Shown in pieces: positions 12,691 to 24,726 of a stretch of DNA of 64,000 nucleotides. The position numbers and the translations under genes are program-made. The DNA is from Earliella scabrosa (Eukaryota > Basidiomycota > Agaricomycetes > Polyporales > Polyporaceae): positions 310,001-374,000 of the forward strand of contig JABYQQ010000014.1 in the NCBI GenBank assembly GCA_022605405.1. The letters run 5' to 3'. The notes beneath the pieces were generated by a model. That model was not told the DNA's origin. It ran no database searches and worked only from the letters and a program-made list of their open reading frames with translations. Positions within the stretch are counted from its first letter, which is position 1. Every line of letters begins with the position of its first letter.

Positions 12691-13498
12691 CTTGCACGAT
12701 CGACGAACTTCCCAGCGCTTCCGTCCCTTCGCCCACTGCAATTGCCCCTCCTCCCTCCTCCCAGTGGACTCTCCGCCAACAAATGCATCTTCGACCGTGT
12801 TCACTCAATGACCTCTCCCCAGCTATCTCATCAAATACCGTCTGAGCTCCGTCACGACTCACGAGTCGTCTGCCAAGACCAGCAGCTTGATCGACAATTT
12901 CCACCCTGTCCTTATCTCTCGTACACCATCGCTCACCTGCCCTCTCTCCCGCCACAAAGCGCCCCCGCATGCCGCCACACTCATCAGCCGTCGTTTGGCC
13001 GTCGTCCTCCCGTCGACTGGATCCCTACCCGACCCTCGCACTCACACCCACTTTGACACATACCCTCCCCTGAGAGCGCCTCCCACTGCTCACATGAGCT
13101 GCCAGGGCGTACACACACTTTTATACGACTCTGGCTAAACGTTCTTCTCTCGGGCTTGTGGCCAGGGTGCACCCTCCGATCGCGATATCCACAACACTCC
13201 GCACACAGCAGACCCGGGCCGGTCGCATCGACGAACAATTGGAACATTCCCCTGGATCCCCCACCCCCGCATTCCCCAGACCTGATCGCTAAACTGCGGG
13301 GTTGGACGGAGACGGGGTTCCTGCGACGACTGTCATGCTCGTACGTACTCATATAAGGCTCGGTTAGGCTGGCATACGTGGGGACGTCGTCCTTGCGTCC
13401 GCACTCTACCCGCACGTCTCGGCCTTCCCTCTTCACGCTTGACGCCCCGCTCGCGACGACCCCAAACCTCGACGCTGCACTTTGGACGAGACGCAACC
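12691..13498 (+). promoter_or_regulatory. Intergenic and promoter region of MFS2
   Basis: Separates the two tandem MFS genes. From about 13035 it resembles the region before MFS1 (CCCTCGCACTCA, then CCTGAGAGCGCCTCCCA). The TATA motif is at 13352-13358. No gene was seen in 12691-13030. Confidence 0.5.
13352..13358 (+). promoter_or_regulatory. TATA box of MFS2
   Basis: TATAAGG in the same GTACGTA-linked context as the MFS1 TATA box, about 140 bases before the start codon. Confidence 0.5.
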
Positions 13499-16067
13499 AT
13501 GTCCGAGAAGGGAAGCGCGACGCACATCGAGAAGATCGCAGTGGAGGAGAGCCGGATAGCGGTCAAGGACGAGGGGCTCGCGTATGGCGGCGAGGAGAAG
13601 CTCCCGCCGCCCCCGACGCTCAGCAAGGAGCAGGAGGCCGCGCTCTACCGCAAGATCGACTGGCGGCTCATGCCGATCCTCTCCCTCATGTACCTCTGCT
13701 CGTTCTTGGATCGAGGGAACATCGGTGAGTAGTTTCCTCTCCGATCAATGTCGCCGCGAGGTCGGAGGATGGGGAGCGGAGTGCGGGTAGCAGTATGAAT
13801 AGGTCCTGGAGCGGCGAGATGTTGACTTGAAGTATGCGCGTAGGGAATGCAAAACTGCAGGGGCTGGTGACGCAGCTTGACTTGACGGGAGATAGGTACA
13901 ACATCGCATTGGTGAGTGCATGGTGCTCTGGTACTCGGTCTGCGAGACTGAATGCGCCCTGCCAGACGATGTACTTCATCGTACGTATATACTAAAGGGG
14001 AGCTCGCGCCGCGCGCTGACCTAACCGTATACTATTAGCCCTACTGCCTGTTTGAATGCCCCGCAAAGTGAGTCACGGGCCCCCTGCACGTTGCGAACAT
14101 CGCTGCTCACGGCGCTATCATCCCCCAGTCTTGTGCTCAAGAAGTTCCGCCCGTCGAGATGGCTTCCGGGCATCACGGTACGCATATAGTCAGGTCCTGA
14201 GGAGTACGGTCCTGATACTGCTTGCATCTGTCAGCTATTATGGGGAACAATCATGTACGTGTTCGAGCTGCGATCGGTGTTCATGCTCGCGAACTAATAC
14301 CATGTCAGGACGCTCATGGGCCTCGTGAAGAAGTACGCGGTTTATCATCCATGTTCAGAGTGCCATCTGTTCTCATCTTCATATATTTCAGCTACCCGCA
14401 ATTGGTCGGCACGCGTGTGTGCCTCGGCATCGCTGAGGCCGGACTGTTCCCTGGGGTTGTCTACTAGTCAGTCCTCTCGTATCAACATCTCTGCAACCCC
14501 CTCCATTGATGTCCCATCGGCATAGCCTCTCACTATGGTACCCGCGCCACATGATGCAATACCGCGTCGGTCTATTCTTTGGTGGCGCGACGCTTGCGGG
14601 CGCGTTCTCGGGTCTTCTCGCGTTCGGTATCTCATTCATGTCGGGCACTGCGGGCTTGCTCGGCTGGTCCTGGATCTTCGTAAGCGGTCTCTCTCAGGTT
14701 CGAGTTTTGACGGTAGCTGATAGTGACTTGGTAGATCATCGAAGGCATCCTGACCGTCGTAGTCGGCGTAATCGCGTTCTTCGGTACGTACTCCAGTCAA
14801 TCCCTATATCGACGAACGAGCTGACATCTCTGTCCTCCCCTGTAGTCATGGTCGATTTTCCTCACACGGCCGGATTCCTCACTCCCGAAGAGCGCGCATA
14901 CATCGTGTACCGAAAGAGTATGTCGGCGTTCTGATGTCGCTCGCTGATGTGGCTGATATTCGTCTGCAGAGTATGACAACTCGTCCGTGGGCGAGGAGGA
15001 GCACTTTGAGATGCGGCACATCTGGGAGACGCTGCTCGACTGGCAGGTCTGGTTGCATATCCTGATCTATATGTCGATCATCGCACCTCGTAAGCGCCTC
15101 CCATATCCCGTCTACTCTTTGCTGAAAGATGGCCCATGCGCTCAGTGTACGGAATCTCCCTGTTCTTGCCGTGAGTTGCTTGCCTTTGCCGTACTAATCG
15201 TCTCCGGTTGCTAATATGGTATCGGACGCGATAGCTCGATCATCAACGGGTTCGTAGTCGATTGTTCTGCGGACTTGGCTCAATACTGACAACGCTCACG
15301 ACACTCGCAGGTTCGGATACGACACTACGATCTCCCAACTGCTCACCGTTCCGCCTTACGTTGTCGCGAGTACGTCCGCCTACACAGTAGGACTTGAGAT
15401 CATCACTGACACAGTGACGCACCGGCCGTCTTGCAGCTGCACTGCTCCTAGTCTGGGCCGTCTGGTCCGATCGCATCCAGAAGCGGTTCCCTTTCATCAT
15501 ATCAGGTCTTGTCCTCTGCTTCGTCGGGTTCATCATCAACATCTCTCCCGTGAGCAACGGCGCCAAGTACTTTGGCACCTTCCTCGTCGTCGCGGGCGCG
15601 TATGCTGGCTTCCCTGGAGTCGTCGCATGGTGCGTCACGCTGGGCCGCGCTCACCCACGACCGCACTAACGTTGCGCGTGCAGGCTCGGCAACAACCTCG
15701 CGGGCCACTACAAGCGCGGGGTGGGCATGGCGCTGCACATCGGCATCGGGAACTTCAGCGGCGCGATCGCGAGCAATATCTACCGCGCGCAGGACGCGCC
15801 GCGGTACATCCTCGGCCGTGAGTGTCTTCCCACGATCCCCCTCTTCCTCCTCCCGAGACCCGAGACTAATGGCTGGACGCGGGATATGTAGATGCGTTGG
15901 AGCTGATGTTCGTTGGGATCGGGTTCATCGTGCTCCCGATCACGGTGCTCACGTACAAGCGCATCAACGCGCGGCGCGAGGCTCTTCTGCGGGAGGGCGT
16001 GTCGTACACTCCCGACCAGCTCAGGAGGATGGGCGATCGCGCGCCGGACTTCCGGTACACCCTCTGA
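13499..16067 (+). CDS. MFS transporter, DAL5/ACS-type (copy 2)
   Basis: Tandem paralogue of the transporter at 9971-12542, with the same exon-intron layout. It begins MSEKGSATHIEK and keeps RKIDWRLMPIL, CSFLDRGNIG, VCLGIAEAGLFPGVVYY, the GLLAFGISFMSGTAGLLGWSW segment, LTPEERAYIVYRK and the terminal RAPDFRYTL. Differences concentrate in the cytosolic N-terminus (for example VEESRIAVKDEGLAYGG against VEETGKEGEFAYGG) and in scattered TM residues (STAISQ to TTISQ; the SIGAKYFG loop to SNGAKYFG). All exons are open, so both copies look functional. The duplication is about 3.5 kb per unit and includes promoter and 3' hairpin. Role: uptake or export of an unidentified small solute at the plasma membrane. 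Confidence 0.9.
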
Positions 16068-16225
16068 GCGAGATTTGGGTGCATCGGGAGGGCGCTCTGA
16101 ATGACTGTTATGCTCTCGTTACGACTGTGTACGTGTATGTGTATGTGATGTGTATCTGTACGAGTACGCTGTAACGATAGACTTGAATCTCCGGTCTGTG
16201 TTTGGTCGACGTCGGCGACGCGACG
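16068..16225. other. 3' flank of MFS2
   Basis: Contains a TGTATGTGTATGTGATGTGTAT-like GT-rich tract (about 16128-16155) and leads into the inverted-repeat element. The AGACTTG..GGTCTGTGTTT block at 16182-16205 is shared with sequence before the third hairpin copy (21131-21149). Confidence 0.45.
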
Positions 16226-16266
16226 CGCGTCGTGTCACACGTGTCAGGTGGACGTGACACGACGCG
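16226..16266. repeat. Inverted-repeat element, copy 2 (perfect arms)
   Basis: Arm CGCGTCGTGTCAC (16226-16238), 15-nt loop ACGTGTCAGGTGGAC, arm GTGACACGACGCG (16254-16266). The two 13-bp arms are perfect reverse complements. It lies about 160 bases after the MFS2 stop. See the copies at 12650 and 21177. Confidence 0.8.
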
Positions 16267-17485
16267 CTGGTGTGATCATGTTTCGGCGCTTTTTGCACTC
16301 TTCTTCCCCACCAGCGAGAAGTAGTCGGACTCGCCCAAGCTTGTCCAGTAACCTCCGCGTTGACCGCGAAACTGGACAGTGTCAATGTAAGTCAATTTTA
16401 TGCAGACGCTTCATGATGATTCCTCCGTCTTTCTGGCGACTCTGCAGATATTTATATTCACTTCCAGAAAGAATCGAAATTCATGACCGGGGTCACCTCC
16501 CACAGTGGCCGTCTCTACCAGTCATACGTATACCAGGCCAGTCGATGTGCTACCCATCAGACAAAAGAGCCGGACATAAACTGGAAGAAGTCCTCGAGCC
16601 TCGAGGTCGACTCCCAAGGCTCCCAAGGCTCCCGAGCACACCCGCTCCGAGGACTGATGGGACCATCATGATCAATAGAACACCAATCCGCATCACACGA
16701 CTGAATACACGTACTGAAGTACCAACATAAAGTAACGACCCCCAATTGGGCAGCTCTCAGGCTTGTGTTCCAACTGCGTCTCAATGGAACGCATATAGCC
16801 CTATATAGCCCCGTGGGTCGGTTCAACATAGAAGTCCTTGGCATTCACATACTCCGCTGCTGTGGGCTGTAGCATACCGCCGGTAAGGAGGTCATTGAGC
16901 TTCACTTGCTACATGAATCGGTCTCTGATGCCTTGTCTTTACATTGTATTCTCATGTCCAGCTCATGACCATGTCTTCGAGTTGGGAGGACACCGAAGGA
17001 GGAATCTACGCTAGTCACAAGCCGATGTCAGGCGGCACGCCCAAGGCGGGCACACATGGCTCCGCAACTTCCTCAATTTCTGATCGCTCGGTCGAGACCG
17101 ACTCCGCCTCTTCTGCAGCCTTGCGGCTATCGTACTCCAGCGTCCTATTACCCTCTGGAGGTTCCACCACCGCGCGACCCTAGAACGACGACGCGCGGAA
17201 ATACGACACTGTCACACGACTTCGTAAGGCTCAATACAAGCGGATGATCCCTGGCGACGACGCAAGGAGGCGGTTCGGCAAATCAACCGCCTCGGTCTTC
17301 GATGATAGGGCGCTGAGCACCTACGTTGCTGCGTTTCTGGCACTTCCGGCACACTCCACTCTTCTATGCAGCTCCGGAGAGCTGCTGGAGGACGTGCGAA
17401 CGCGAAGTATCTATTACCCGCGTAATATGGCGGCATGACCAACCTCCATCCGACCAGCCCCGCGCCCAGTAAGTCGAATATCCCG
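16267..17485. other. Intergenic, upstream of GH92 copy B
   Basis: No gene seen. The part from about 16915 to 17085 resembles 28985-29165 before GH92 copy D (shared GGTCTCTGA..GATGCC, GTCAGGCGGCACGC and ACTTCCTC.A.TTCTGATC blocks). The part from about 17338 to 17493 resembles 24505-24670 before GH92 copy C (shared ACTTCCGG, GAGCTG.TGGAGGAC and GCGCCCAGTAA blocks). Confidence 0.5.
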
Positions 17486-17493
17486 TATAAAAG
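17486..17493 (+). promoter_or_regulatory. TATA box of GH92 copy B
   Basis: TATAAAAG 57 bases before the ATG. The matching TATAAAGG before copy C sits in an alignable promoter block. Confidence 0.6.
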
Positions 17494-17549
17494 ATGGCGG
17501 CGAGCGACGGAGCGACTGCAACCCCAGCAGACGACTGCTACTTCCGAGA

Positions 17550-20500
17550 ATGCACGCTTTACAGTGGCTCCTCGCCTTTGTGGGCGTCGTTCACGCTTCT
17601 CATTCCACATCGCGACTCCATCGGCGCGACTCCCCGTCCTCAAGGCCTGCACGGAGAGCGAATGTGTCTATTCCTGACCCAGCAAGTCGTGTCAACCTTT
17701 TCATTGGCACGACCGGTCCTGGACATGCCTTTCCTGGTACGTGTGCAGTTGTCTTCGCTGTGTCGGGTACTGAGATGTTGGTCGAATAGGTGTGACACTC
17801 CCGCATGGGATGGTCAAAGTCGGGATGGACACCGATTCATGGGATAACGTCAGTTCTCTCCGCCCTTATTCAGGATCTTACGTGTGTCGTGAACTGATGT
17901 CGGGTGTAGCACGCAGGCTACGACTCGAACCCGGACGTCTCAGTATATGGCTTCTCTCAGCTTCACGAAGCTGGGACCGGAGGAGTACGCTTTTCAGCCT
18001 CGTGTCATGTTGAGAAGCTATAGTATCGTAACTGATGCGTCGTCGCTAGGCCGTCCCTCTGTCTGTGCTCAAGATCTTCCCGTTTCTCAATTGTGGCGAT
18101 GGCGACAACGATCGCTTCGAGGTTTGTCCATGTGACATCAACTCACGCAAGGTCAGGCGCAAGGTCCTCGACAATGGTGCGTCGATGGAAGTCCGTACAC
18201 TGGTCTGACGCTGACCACACCTGTTCGGTTCTAGGTCGCCCCGACGACTTCGCAGAGCCAGGATACTTCGCGTCCAACCTGGTCAGTATGCGCCTTATGT
18301 ATGACGTCATCATCGCCACTAACGTGAATGCGCGGCCATAGTCCACGGATATCCGTGTCGAGCTGACAGCCACGAAGCGCACCGCTCTACATAGGTGGGC
18401 CATCCAATCCGCCAGACCTGCATCCGCGAACACCCGTTCAAACTTGATGTCAGGTACACCTTCCCGCCAAACTCGAAGATCCCGCGACTTGTCCTCGACG
18501 TGACGAACGACGGCCAGCAGAGCAATTCGCTGCCCATCGTAACTATAAACCCGGACACGGGGCGCGTCGTAGGTAAGCCGATCTGCCACACTGCTACGCA
18601 CGTAACTAGCTCACGACGATGTCGTAGCGGGCTCAACCTTCGCTGCAAGCTTCGGACCCGGCCAATACCGCGTATACACCTGCATGGACTTCCGCGGGGT
18701 CGGGTTCGACCTCGGCAAGCCGAAGGAATTCGGAACCTACCTTGGGAACTCGCCTATCCGCGGCCTTGTCGACGGCTTGCAAGAGTACACGAACTATCGC
18801 AGCGAGCTCGGCGCATTGCTCGGGTTCAATCAGAACGAGGCCACAGGCGGCGTGACGACGATCATGGCGCGCGTTGGGATGTCGTTCATCTCGACGGAGC
18901 AGGCGTGCCGGAACGCGGAGGAGGAGATCCCTGATTTCGACTTTGAGGGGGTCAGGAAGGCGGCGTGGGATGAGTGGAATGAGCTTCTCGGACGCATACA
19001 GGTTGGAACTGAAGGCGTGGCTGAGGATACGATCGAGCTGTTTTATAGCTCGGTGTACAGGACACACGTCACTCCCGCGGACTGTGAGTACTGGTCCTCG
19101 TCTGAAAGACAGGCACTAACAGCCATCTTGTAGACACCGGAGAGAACCCGCTCTGGGATTCTGACGAGCCATATTACGACTCGTTCTACTGCAACGTCCG
19201 TGATCTCGCTATCTTCGCATCTCGCTGGAGGCTGACCTTTGTCCACAGTGGGATACCTTCCGCACCCTATACCCTCTCATGTCCCTGCACGACCCCGAGA
19301 ATTTCGCGCGCATCGTCCGCGGCATGATCAACATTCAGCAGCATGAGGGATGGCTGCCTGAATGCCGCGGCGCCACCGCGCAACACTGGATACAGGGAGG
19401 AAGTGGTATGTTGGTATCCGACTGACTGTAGATCTTGGACACTCACTCTCGCCCACGCACTAGACGGTGATCCCATCCTTGCAGAGTTCTTTGTCAAGTG
19501 AGCCTCTTCGATGTGTCTGCCTGCTGTGCTCACCTTCTGAGACATCACCAGATACGCAAAGCATGCCGGAGCACTTAACGTCAACCCCGACGCTCTGTAC
19601 AACGCCCTCCTCGCCGACGCCGAGAACCAGCCGCACAACTGGAACCTGCAAGGCCGGCAGGCGAACGTCTGGAAGTCGCTCGGCTACGTCCCTCAAGACC
19701 TGATTGAACCTGGCGGCGCGAACACGAAACAAGTCTCGCGCACGCTCGAGTATGCGTTCAATGACTTTACGATCTCGCAAGTCGCGAGGCTCCTCAACAA
19801 GACCGCGGACGCGCAGAAGTATGCAGAACGCGCGGGCAACTTTGTGAAGATGTGGAACCCGGATTTGGCCGTGCCGGACCATGGGGAGATCGTGGGGATG
19901 ATGCAGGTGCGTTGTCGCCGGTTGTATCTTGGCAGTGAGGGAATGGTCGGCTGATGACGGTGCTCGGACGAGACAGCCTCGGTTCCAGAATGGGAGCTTC
20001 GGGTACACGGATCCACGGCATTGCAGTCGAAACGATCCCACAGGCCAGAACTGCTGGCTATTTAACACGAACCCCGATGGCTTTTATGAGTCGTCGCCCG
20101 TCGTTGTACGTGTTCACTGCTGTGACTTCGTTTACATGGTCTAACGACTTCCTGCTCCACAGTACTCGCAGGTGCGATCACACTCTGGGCATGCCTACTC
20201 GCGACTGATAGTATTGTGTGCATAGTTCGTTCCGCAGGACACCGCGAAGCTGATTGACATGCAAGGAGGACCGGAGAAGTTCGTGTCCCGTCTCGACTTC
20301 ATCTTTGATCAGGTATGTCACAGTATCTCTGCCACTCGAAGCCTGAGCGGGCATTGACAATCCGGATGCTTGTAGAACTACTTCGACTCGACGAACGAGC
20401 CATCACAGCAAATTCCTTATATGTACCACTACGCCAACGCGCCAGGTCGCAGCACGCAACGCTCGCGCCAAGTAATATCCCAGTTCTTCAGCACGGAGCC

Positions 20501-20961
20501 TAACGGACTGCCTGGTAATGACGGTACGTATCCTCTCCCTTTGCCTGTGTGTCTAGCTATGGCTCATCATGCCCATTCTTGCATCAGACGCCGGCGCAAT
20601 GGGTAGCTATGTCGCGTTCTACCTCGCCGGTCTCTACCCTGTGCCTGGAACGCGCCAACTCCTGCTCTCCTCGCCCTTCTTCCCCTCCATCTCATTCTTC
20701 AACCCCGTGTTCAACACGACCACCACGATCGTCGCGCGTAACTTTGTGGGTAATCCCGAGGACGGCACGGGAGGGACTGTGTTTGTCCAGAACGTCACGA
20801 TCGACGGGCAGCCGGCCAAATCGAACTGCTACCTGGAGTGGGACGTATTTGAGCGGGGCGCGACGGTCGAGCTGACGCTCACGGACGACATCAATGTGAC
20901 GTGTGGCGATGACCCGGAGGCGCTGCCACCGTCGTTGTCGACCGGCGGGTTCGATAACTAG
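17550..20961 (+). CDS. Secreted GH92 alpha-1,2-mannosidase (copy B)
   Basis: GH92 family enzyme expected to cleave terminal alpha-mannose outside the cell. The ATG at 17550 gives signal peptide MHALQWLLAFVGVVHASHS, then DPASRVNLFIGTTGPGHAFPG. Next come HAGYDSNPDVSVYGFSQLHE, the LKIFPFLNCGDGDNDRFEVC exon, GRPDDFAEPGYFASNL, GTYLGNSPIRGLVDG and GMSFISTEQACRNAEEEIPD. The catalytic C-terminus has YESSPVV-YSQ-FVPQDTAKLI (Glu is the presumed general acid; YSQ is a separate 9-nt exon at 20163-20171) and GNDDAGAMGSY (presumed base), with the intron splitting the second Asp codon. It ends SLSTGGFDN. All predicted junctions keep frame. It is closest to copies C and D and shares promoter blocks with each. 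An inverted-repeat element follows about 215 bases downstream. Confidence 0.92.
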
Positions 20962-21176
20962 TAGGTGGGTCATGCCAGGATGATGAAGCCAGTGCTTCAG
21001 GCTGCTTGTTCTCCACAACACGGAGTTGTACTATACCCTCGACATCGCCGATTCGTATCTGTAATATTTTAAATCATCACTTGGAAACTCCTCATGAGAG
21101 TCGGCGTGGATACGATTACCTCATAACCACAGACTTGGGTCTGTGTTTCATCCTCACGACAGTCCTGGATGTGACG
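20962..21176. other. 3' flank of GH92 copy B
   Basis: Short non-coding flank; the AGACTTGGGTCTGTGTTT block at 21132-21149 matches the sequence before the second inverted-repeat element. Confidence 0.4.
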
Positions 21177-21217
21177 CGCGTCGTGTCACCATCGTCAGGT
21201 GAACGTGACAGGACGTG
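21177..21217. repeat. Inverted-repeat element, copy 3
   Basis: Arm CGCGTCGTGTCAC (21177-21189), 15-nt loop with GTCAGGTG, arm GTGACAGGACGTG (21205-21217), two mismatches to a perfect partner. It follows a GH92 gene, so it cannot be explained by the MFS tandem duplication. Confidence 0.7.
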
Positions 21218-22022
21218 CAACGTGATGATTTGGCGCCGACAGCGAATGCAGCTGCGCAAACAGGCTCCTCGCCGCCCAGCCCCCTCCAGCGCACTGGCAC
21301 TCACCTATTTTCACCGGTCAGTAGTCGTGCGCGTGATTACTCACTTTGAATGCAAACGAGCATCTTACCGAAGGTGAGTGGCAGGATTTTATATTACTGT
21401 GACTCACTCCCTGAACGACGTTGTGTGCAGTGACTTGTAGTAGGAGAACGCGATGCTTCGCAGGCTCGGCCCGATTCCACGCCACCCTCCTAGTTACGAC
21501 TTCCCTCAGTACAAACGTCCCTTCACAAGTAAAGTCACAAGCTCGCATACGAAATACTGCCTCGCACTCAGGCCCGAATTGTCGCACCACGTCGCAGTCA
21601 ACCAGTATGACATCTCCGCGCAGTACTAGAGCTGCATTACACATGGCCACCGACAAGGGCGCCTGGACTACCACGAACGAGGGCAGAGAGGAGGACATAC
21701 TAAGAGGACTCAAGCCAACACCACAAAAGCAAACGCAAGCAAAGCGAGAACCCGCGTGCGGTGGGAGCTGGGCCATGGCATTTCGGGTGGAACCGGGTTC
21801 CGTGTGATTTGAGCCAGAGATCGAACGTCTTCACGTTGCGCGGCGTCGGAGGTTGAGGTGGGTCGCTGACTATCGCTGCACGCAAAGCGGCTCTCTCAGC
21901 CTCTGCCACGCGGAGACGGCCATTATGTCCGCAATTACCCGCAGTGCTGCCCCTGGAGGATATATATATAGCAGCTTCATGATCGTCGACAACAGCAAGA
22001 TCTCCCTCTCACATCTTTCACT
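21218..22022. other. Intergenic before aldo-keto reductase
   Basis: No gene seen in about 800 bases. A TATATATATAG run at 21961-21970 lies about 55 bases before the ATG at 22023 and may serve as the TATA box of the reductase gene. Confidence 0.45.
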
Positions 22023-23646
22023 ATGGTCAAGACTACGCGCCTTGGAGGCACGGCTTCAGGTGTCGTGGTTGCCAAAGTTGCAGTGAGCAATTCAACTTTC
22101 GTCCCCAGCTCATGGGCTATGCTAATGATCAATAGCACGGACTGATGACGATGACGTGAGTGGGCTCGCCTGTATCGTTCATCCCATCTTCATTGTATTC
22201 ACAATGCGATAGGCTTCACAATCCTGTACCCGAGGAGCAAGCGTTTGATGCTATCAAGAGCGGAGTCGACGCTCTACCTCCCGGCGCGAAGATGGTCCTG
22301 AACAGCGGTGCGTACGGTGCAGAACTCTCCATACATCGATTGACTCACACCTGCCATAGCCGAATTCTATGGCAAGGACTGGTCGCTCGGTAATTTGGAG
22401 ATGCTTGCCCGGTTCTACGAGAAATATCCGGACTATGCAGACAAGACCTTCTTGTCTGTCAAGGTGATTTGCCATATCCATGTCCGAGCTCGCTACCGTG
22501 CTTACTCTGTTTCTCAGGGAGGGCGTGCTGGGGGGTACCGCGGTAGCAGTGCCGAGGTGTACGTCTGTATTCATCCTATCTGGCTCTCACCGTGCTTCAT
22601 GTGCCCGTGTTTATAGGAAGGAGAAAGTCAGGGCAAGCGTCGAGTGCTGTGTCGCTGCCCTCCGTGGAACCAAGAAGATTGACTTGTTCCAGCCAGCTCG
22701 GCTGGAGCGTGGGGAGAGCGTGGAGAAAGTGGTCGGCGCCTTCGCCGAGCTCTTGAAGGAGGGCAAGTTTGACCACCTCGGCTTATCCGAGTGCAAGGCC
22801 GAGTCCCTGCGTCGCGCGCACGCGGTGAGATCCCTCCCCGCTGTCCTCGTGCACAAGTGTTTATTCTTGCGTAGGTCCACCCCATCTCTATTGTTGAGAT
22901 CGAGATAAGCCCCATGTCGTACGAAGAGGAGACCAAGAAAGGTGCGCAGAGAATGCATTTCCCTCACTCCCCAGACTATACGCTGATGGCGCATTGCAGT
23001 CATTGCCACTGCCAAGGAACTTGACGTGGCCGTTGCGGCTTACTCGTGCGTCTTCATCACTGCTTGCTCCGAACCACACCAGGGCTCATCCGCTCTCAGC
23101 CCGCTGGGACATGGCCTTACGACCGGAACTATTCAAACTGCTTCTGATCTGGGTAAGCCTACACGTTCATATATGGCCTCGGGGAGACCATTCATCTGTT
23201 CCCCAGCCAAGAGCCCATTCAATGCTTTCTCGCGCTTCAAGGAGGAGGTATGGGCGGTCATTCGTGTTTCGAGACGCACCGAGGGCTCACAGCACTCTCC
23301 AGAATTGGCAATACAATAAGCGTCTCGTCGACGCATTGGCTGCCATGTCTGCCAAGAAAGGATGCACGCCTGCGCAACTGAGCATCGCGTGGGTCGCCTC
23401 TCTCGGAGAGAAGGTCATCCCGCTCCCTGGCTCCTCGTGCGTTGGCTCTTTTATCCTCTATGGCTGATGCTAACCGTTCACCAATTGGGTCACAGGCGCA
23501 AGGAGCGGACGCTCGAGAACCTCGCTGGTGCAGACGTTGAGCTGTCCCAGGCTGATTTGGACGAAATTGCGCAGATCCAGGCGACGAATCCTGTTCATGG
23601 AGATCGGTACTTCGGGAACGACGATGCCGCAAAGCTATGGGGCTGA
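22023..23646 (+). CDS. Aldo-keto reductase, pyridoxal reductase-like
   Basis: NADPH-dependent aldo-keto reductase resembling the fungal pyridoxal reductases (AKR8 group), which reduce pyridoxal to pyridoxine in the cytosol. The start [24 protein letters not shown] is followed by [22 protein letters not shown] (AKR catalytic Tyr), FLSVKGG (Lys position), [12 protein letters not shown] in place of the usual His-containing strand, as in AKR8 proteins, [53 protein letters not shown] and the NADPH-binding end [33 protein letters not shown]. About nine short introns are needed; all join in frame, with one donor best placed at GTACGT near 22562. It lies between two GH92 genes with no shared duplication signal. 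Confidence 0.88.
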
Positions 23647-24662
23647 TTGTGCTGGAGAAGAATGTATTATATACGTGAAGACTTCGCAGTCATTATCCTG
23701 CTACCTAGAGTTGCGCACCGAGGCGGGGGCTTCTTCTAGTCGACATCCTCTTCCGAGTGGTGGCAAAGCCTCGAAGTCACGCCCACTTATGTATCAGCTA
23801 TGTATATTCTGCTTAAAGTCGCACGCTCAGGGAGCCGAGGTATTGACCGCTCCTGCCTCCCATCTAGCATCCACGAAAACCCCCTAGAGCACAACCTCCT
23901 CTTCAACTGAATCGTGACCAAGTTCGCGTCGCAAGGCTGCCAAGACATCCGTGTAGCTGACGCGTTGTTGTCGTCTATTGACGTGTAAACTAGGGCACGT
24001 GCCACGGCAACTGCCGAGTCCGGAGGACGGGGTAAAACAGCAATCCTCGGATGGGCGATTGTTCTCTGACACAACGGCTCCTGCTCCCATGAATACCTGG
24101 ACCGCAATGGAACATATCGTCATCTACACTGGAGTCTGCATCGCCGGTGAATGTTAGGCCGAAGCACATGTGAGTACGGGTATGATGCTGCGGCCATCCC
24201 TGGTTGATGTCTTGCTTCAGCTTCAGCAGTGTATCTTGACATCTTTTGACCCTCGTGACGTCCTGGAATACGAGGAAGGGCGATCCCCCACACCAGCGCT
24301 CTGTAGTCACAAGCCGACATCAAGTTTAAGGCGGTACACCCGACGTAGAGACACATGGCTGTGGTACTTCTCCAACAACGTTGCGCGCGGAATGGCAGTG
24401 TCATACGACTCTAGGCCGCAATATGCCATCTACTCGTGGCAAGGAGGCCAGCCGCTTCAGCTTTTGACTGGGCGATGCCCACTTATGTTGCTACTCCGGC
24501 GCTAGGACTTCCGGTACCACTCAATTGTTCGATGCAGCACCGACGAGCTGTTGGAGGACATGCATACGCGATTGAACATTGATTGTACGTCACGGGAAAT
24601 ATGACCGCCTGATCATCCTCCATCTGACCAACTCGGCGCCCAGTAACCTGGATACTCGACCG
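23647..24662. other. Intergenic, upstream of GH92 copy C
   Basis: About 1 kb with no convincing gene. The last 160 bases match the promoter of GH92 copy B, including ACTTCCGG, GAGCTG.TGGAGGAC and a GCGCCCAGTAA block. Confidence 0.5.
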
Positions 24663-24670
24663 TATAAAGG
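24663..24670 (+). promoter_or_regulatory. TATA box of GH92 copy C
   Basis: TATAAAGG 64 bases before the start codon, aligned with the TATAAAAG box of copy B. Confidence 0.6.
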
Positions 24671-24726
24671 ACGACGGTGGTCGGGTGGACCAATGCCACA
24701 CTAGCACACGACTGCAGCTTGAGGTT

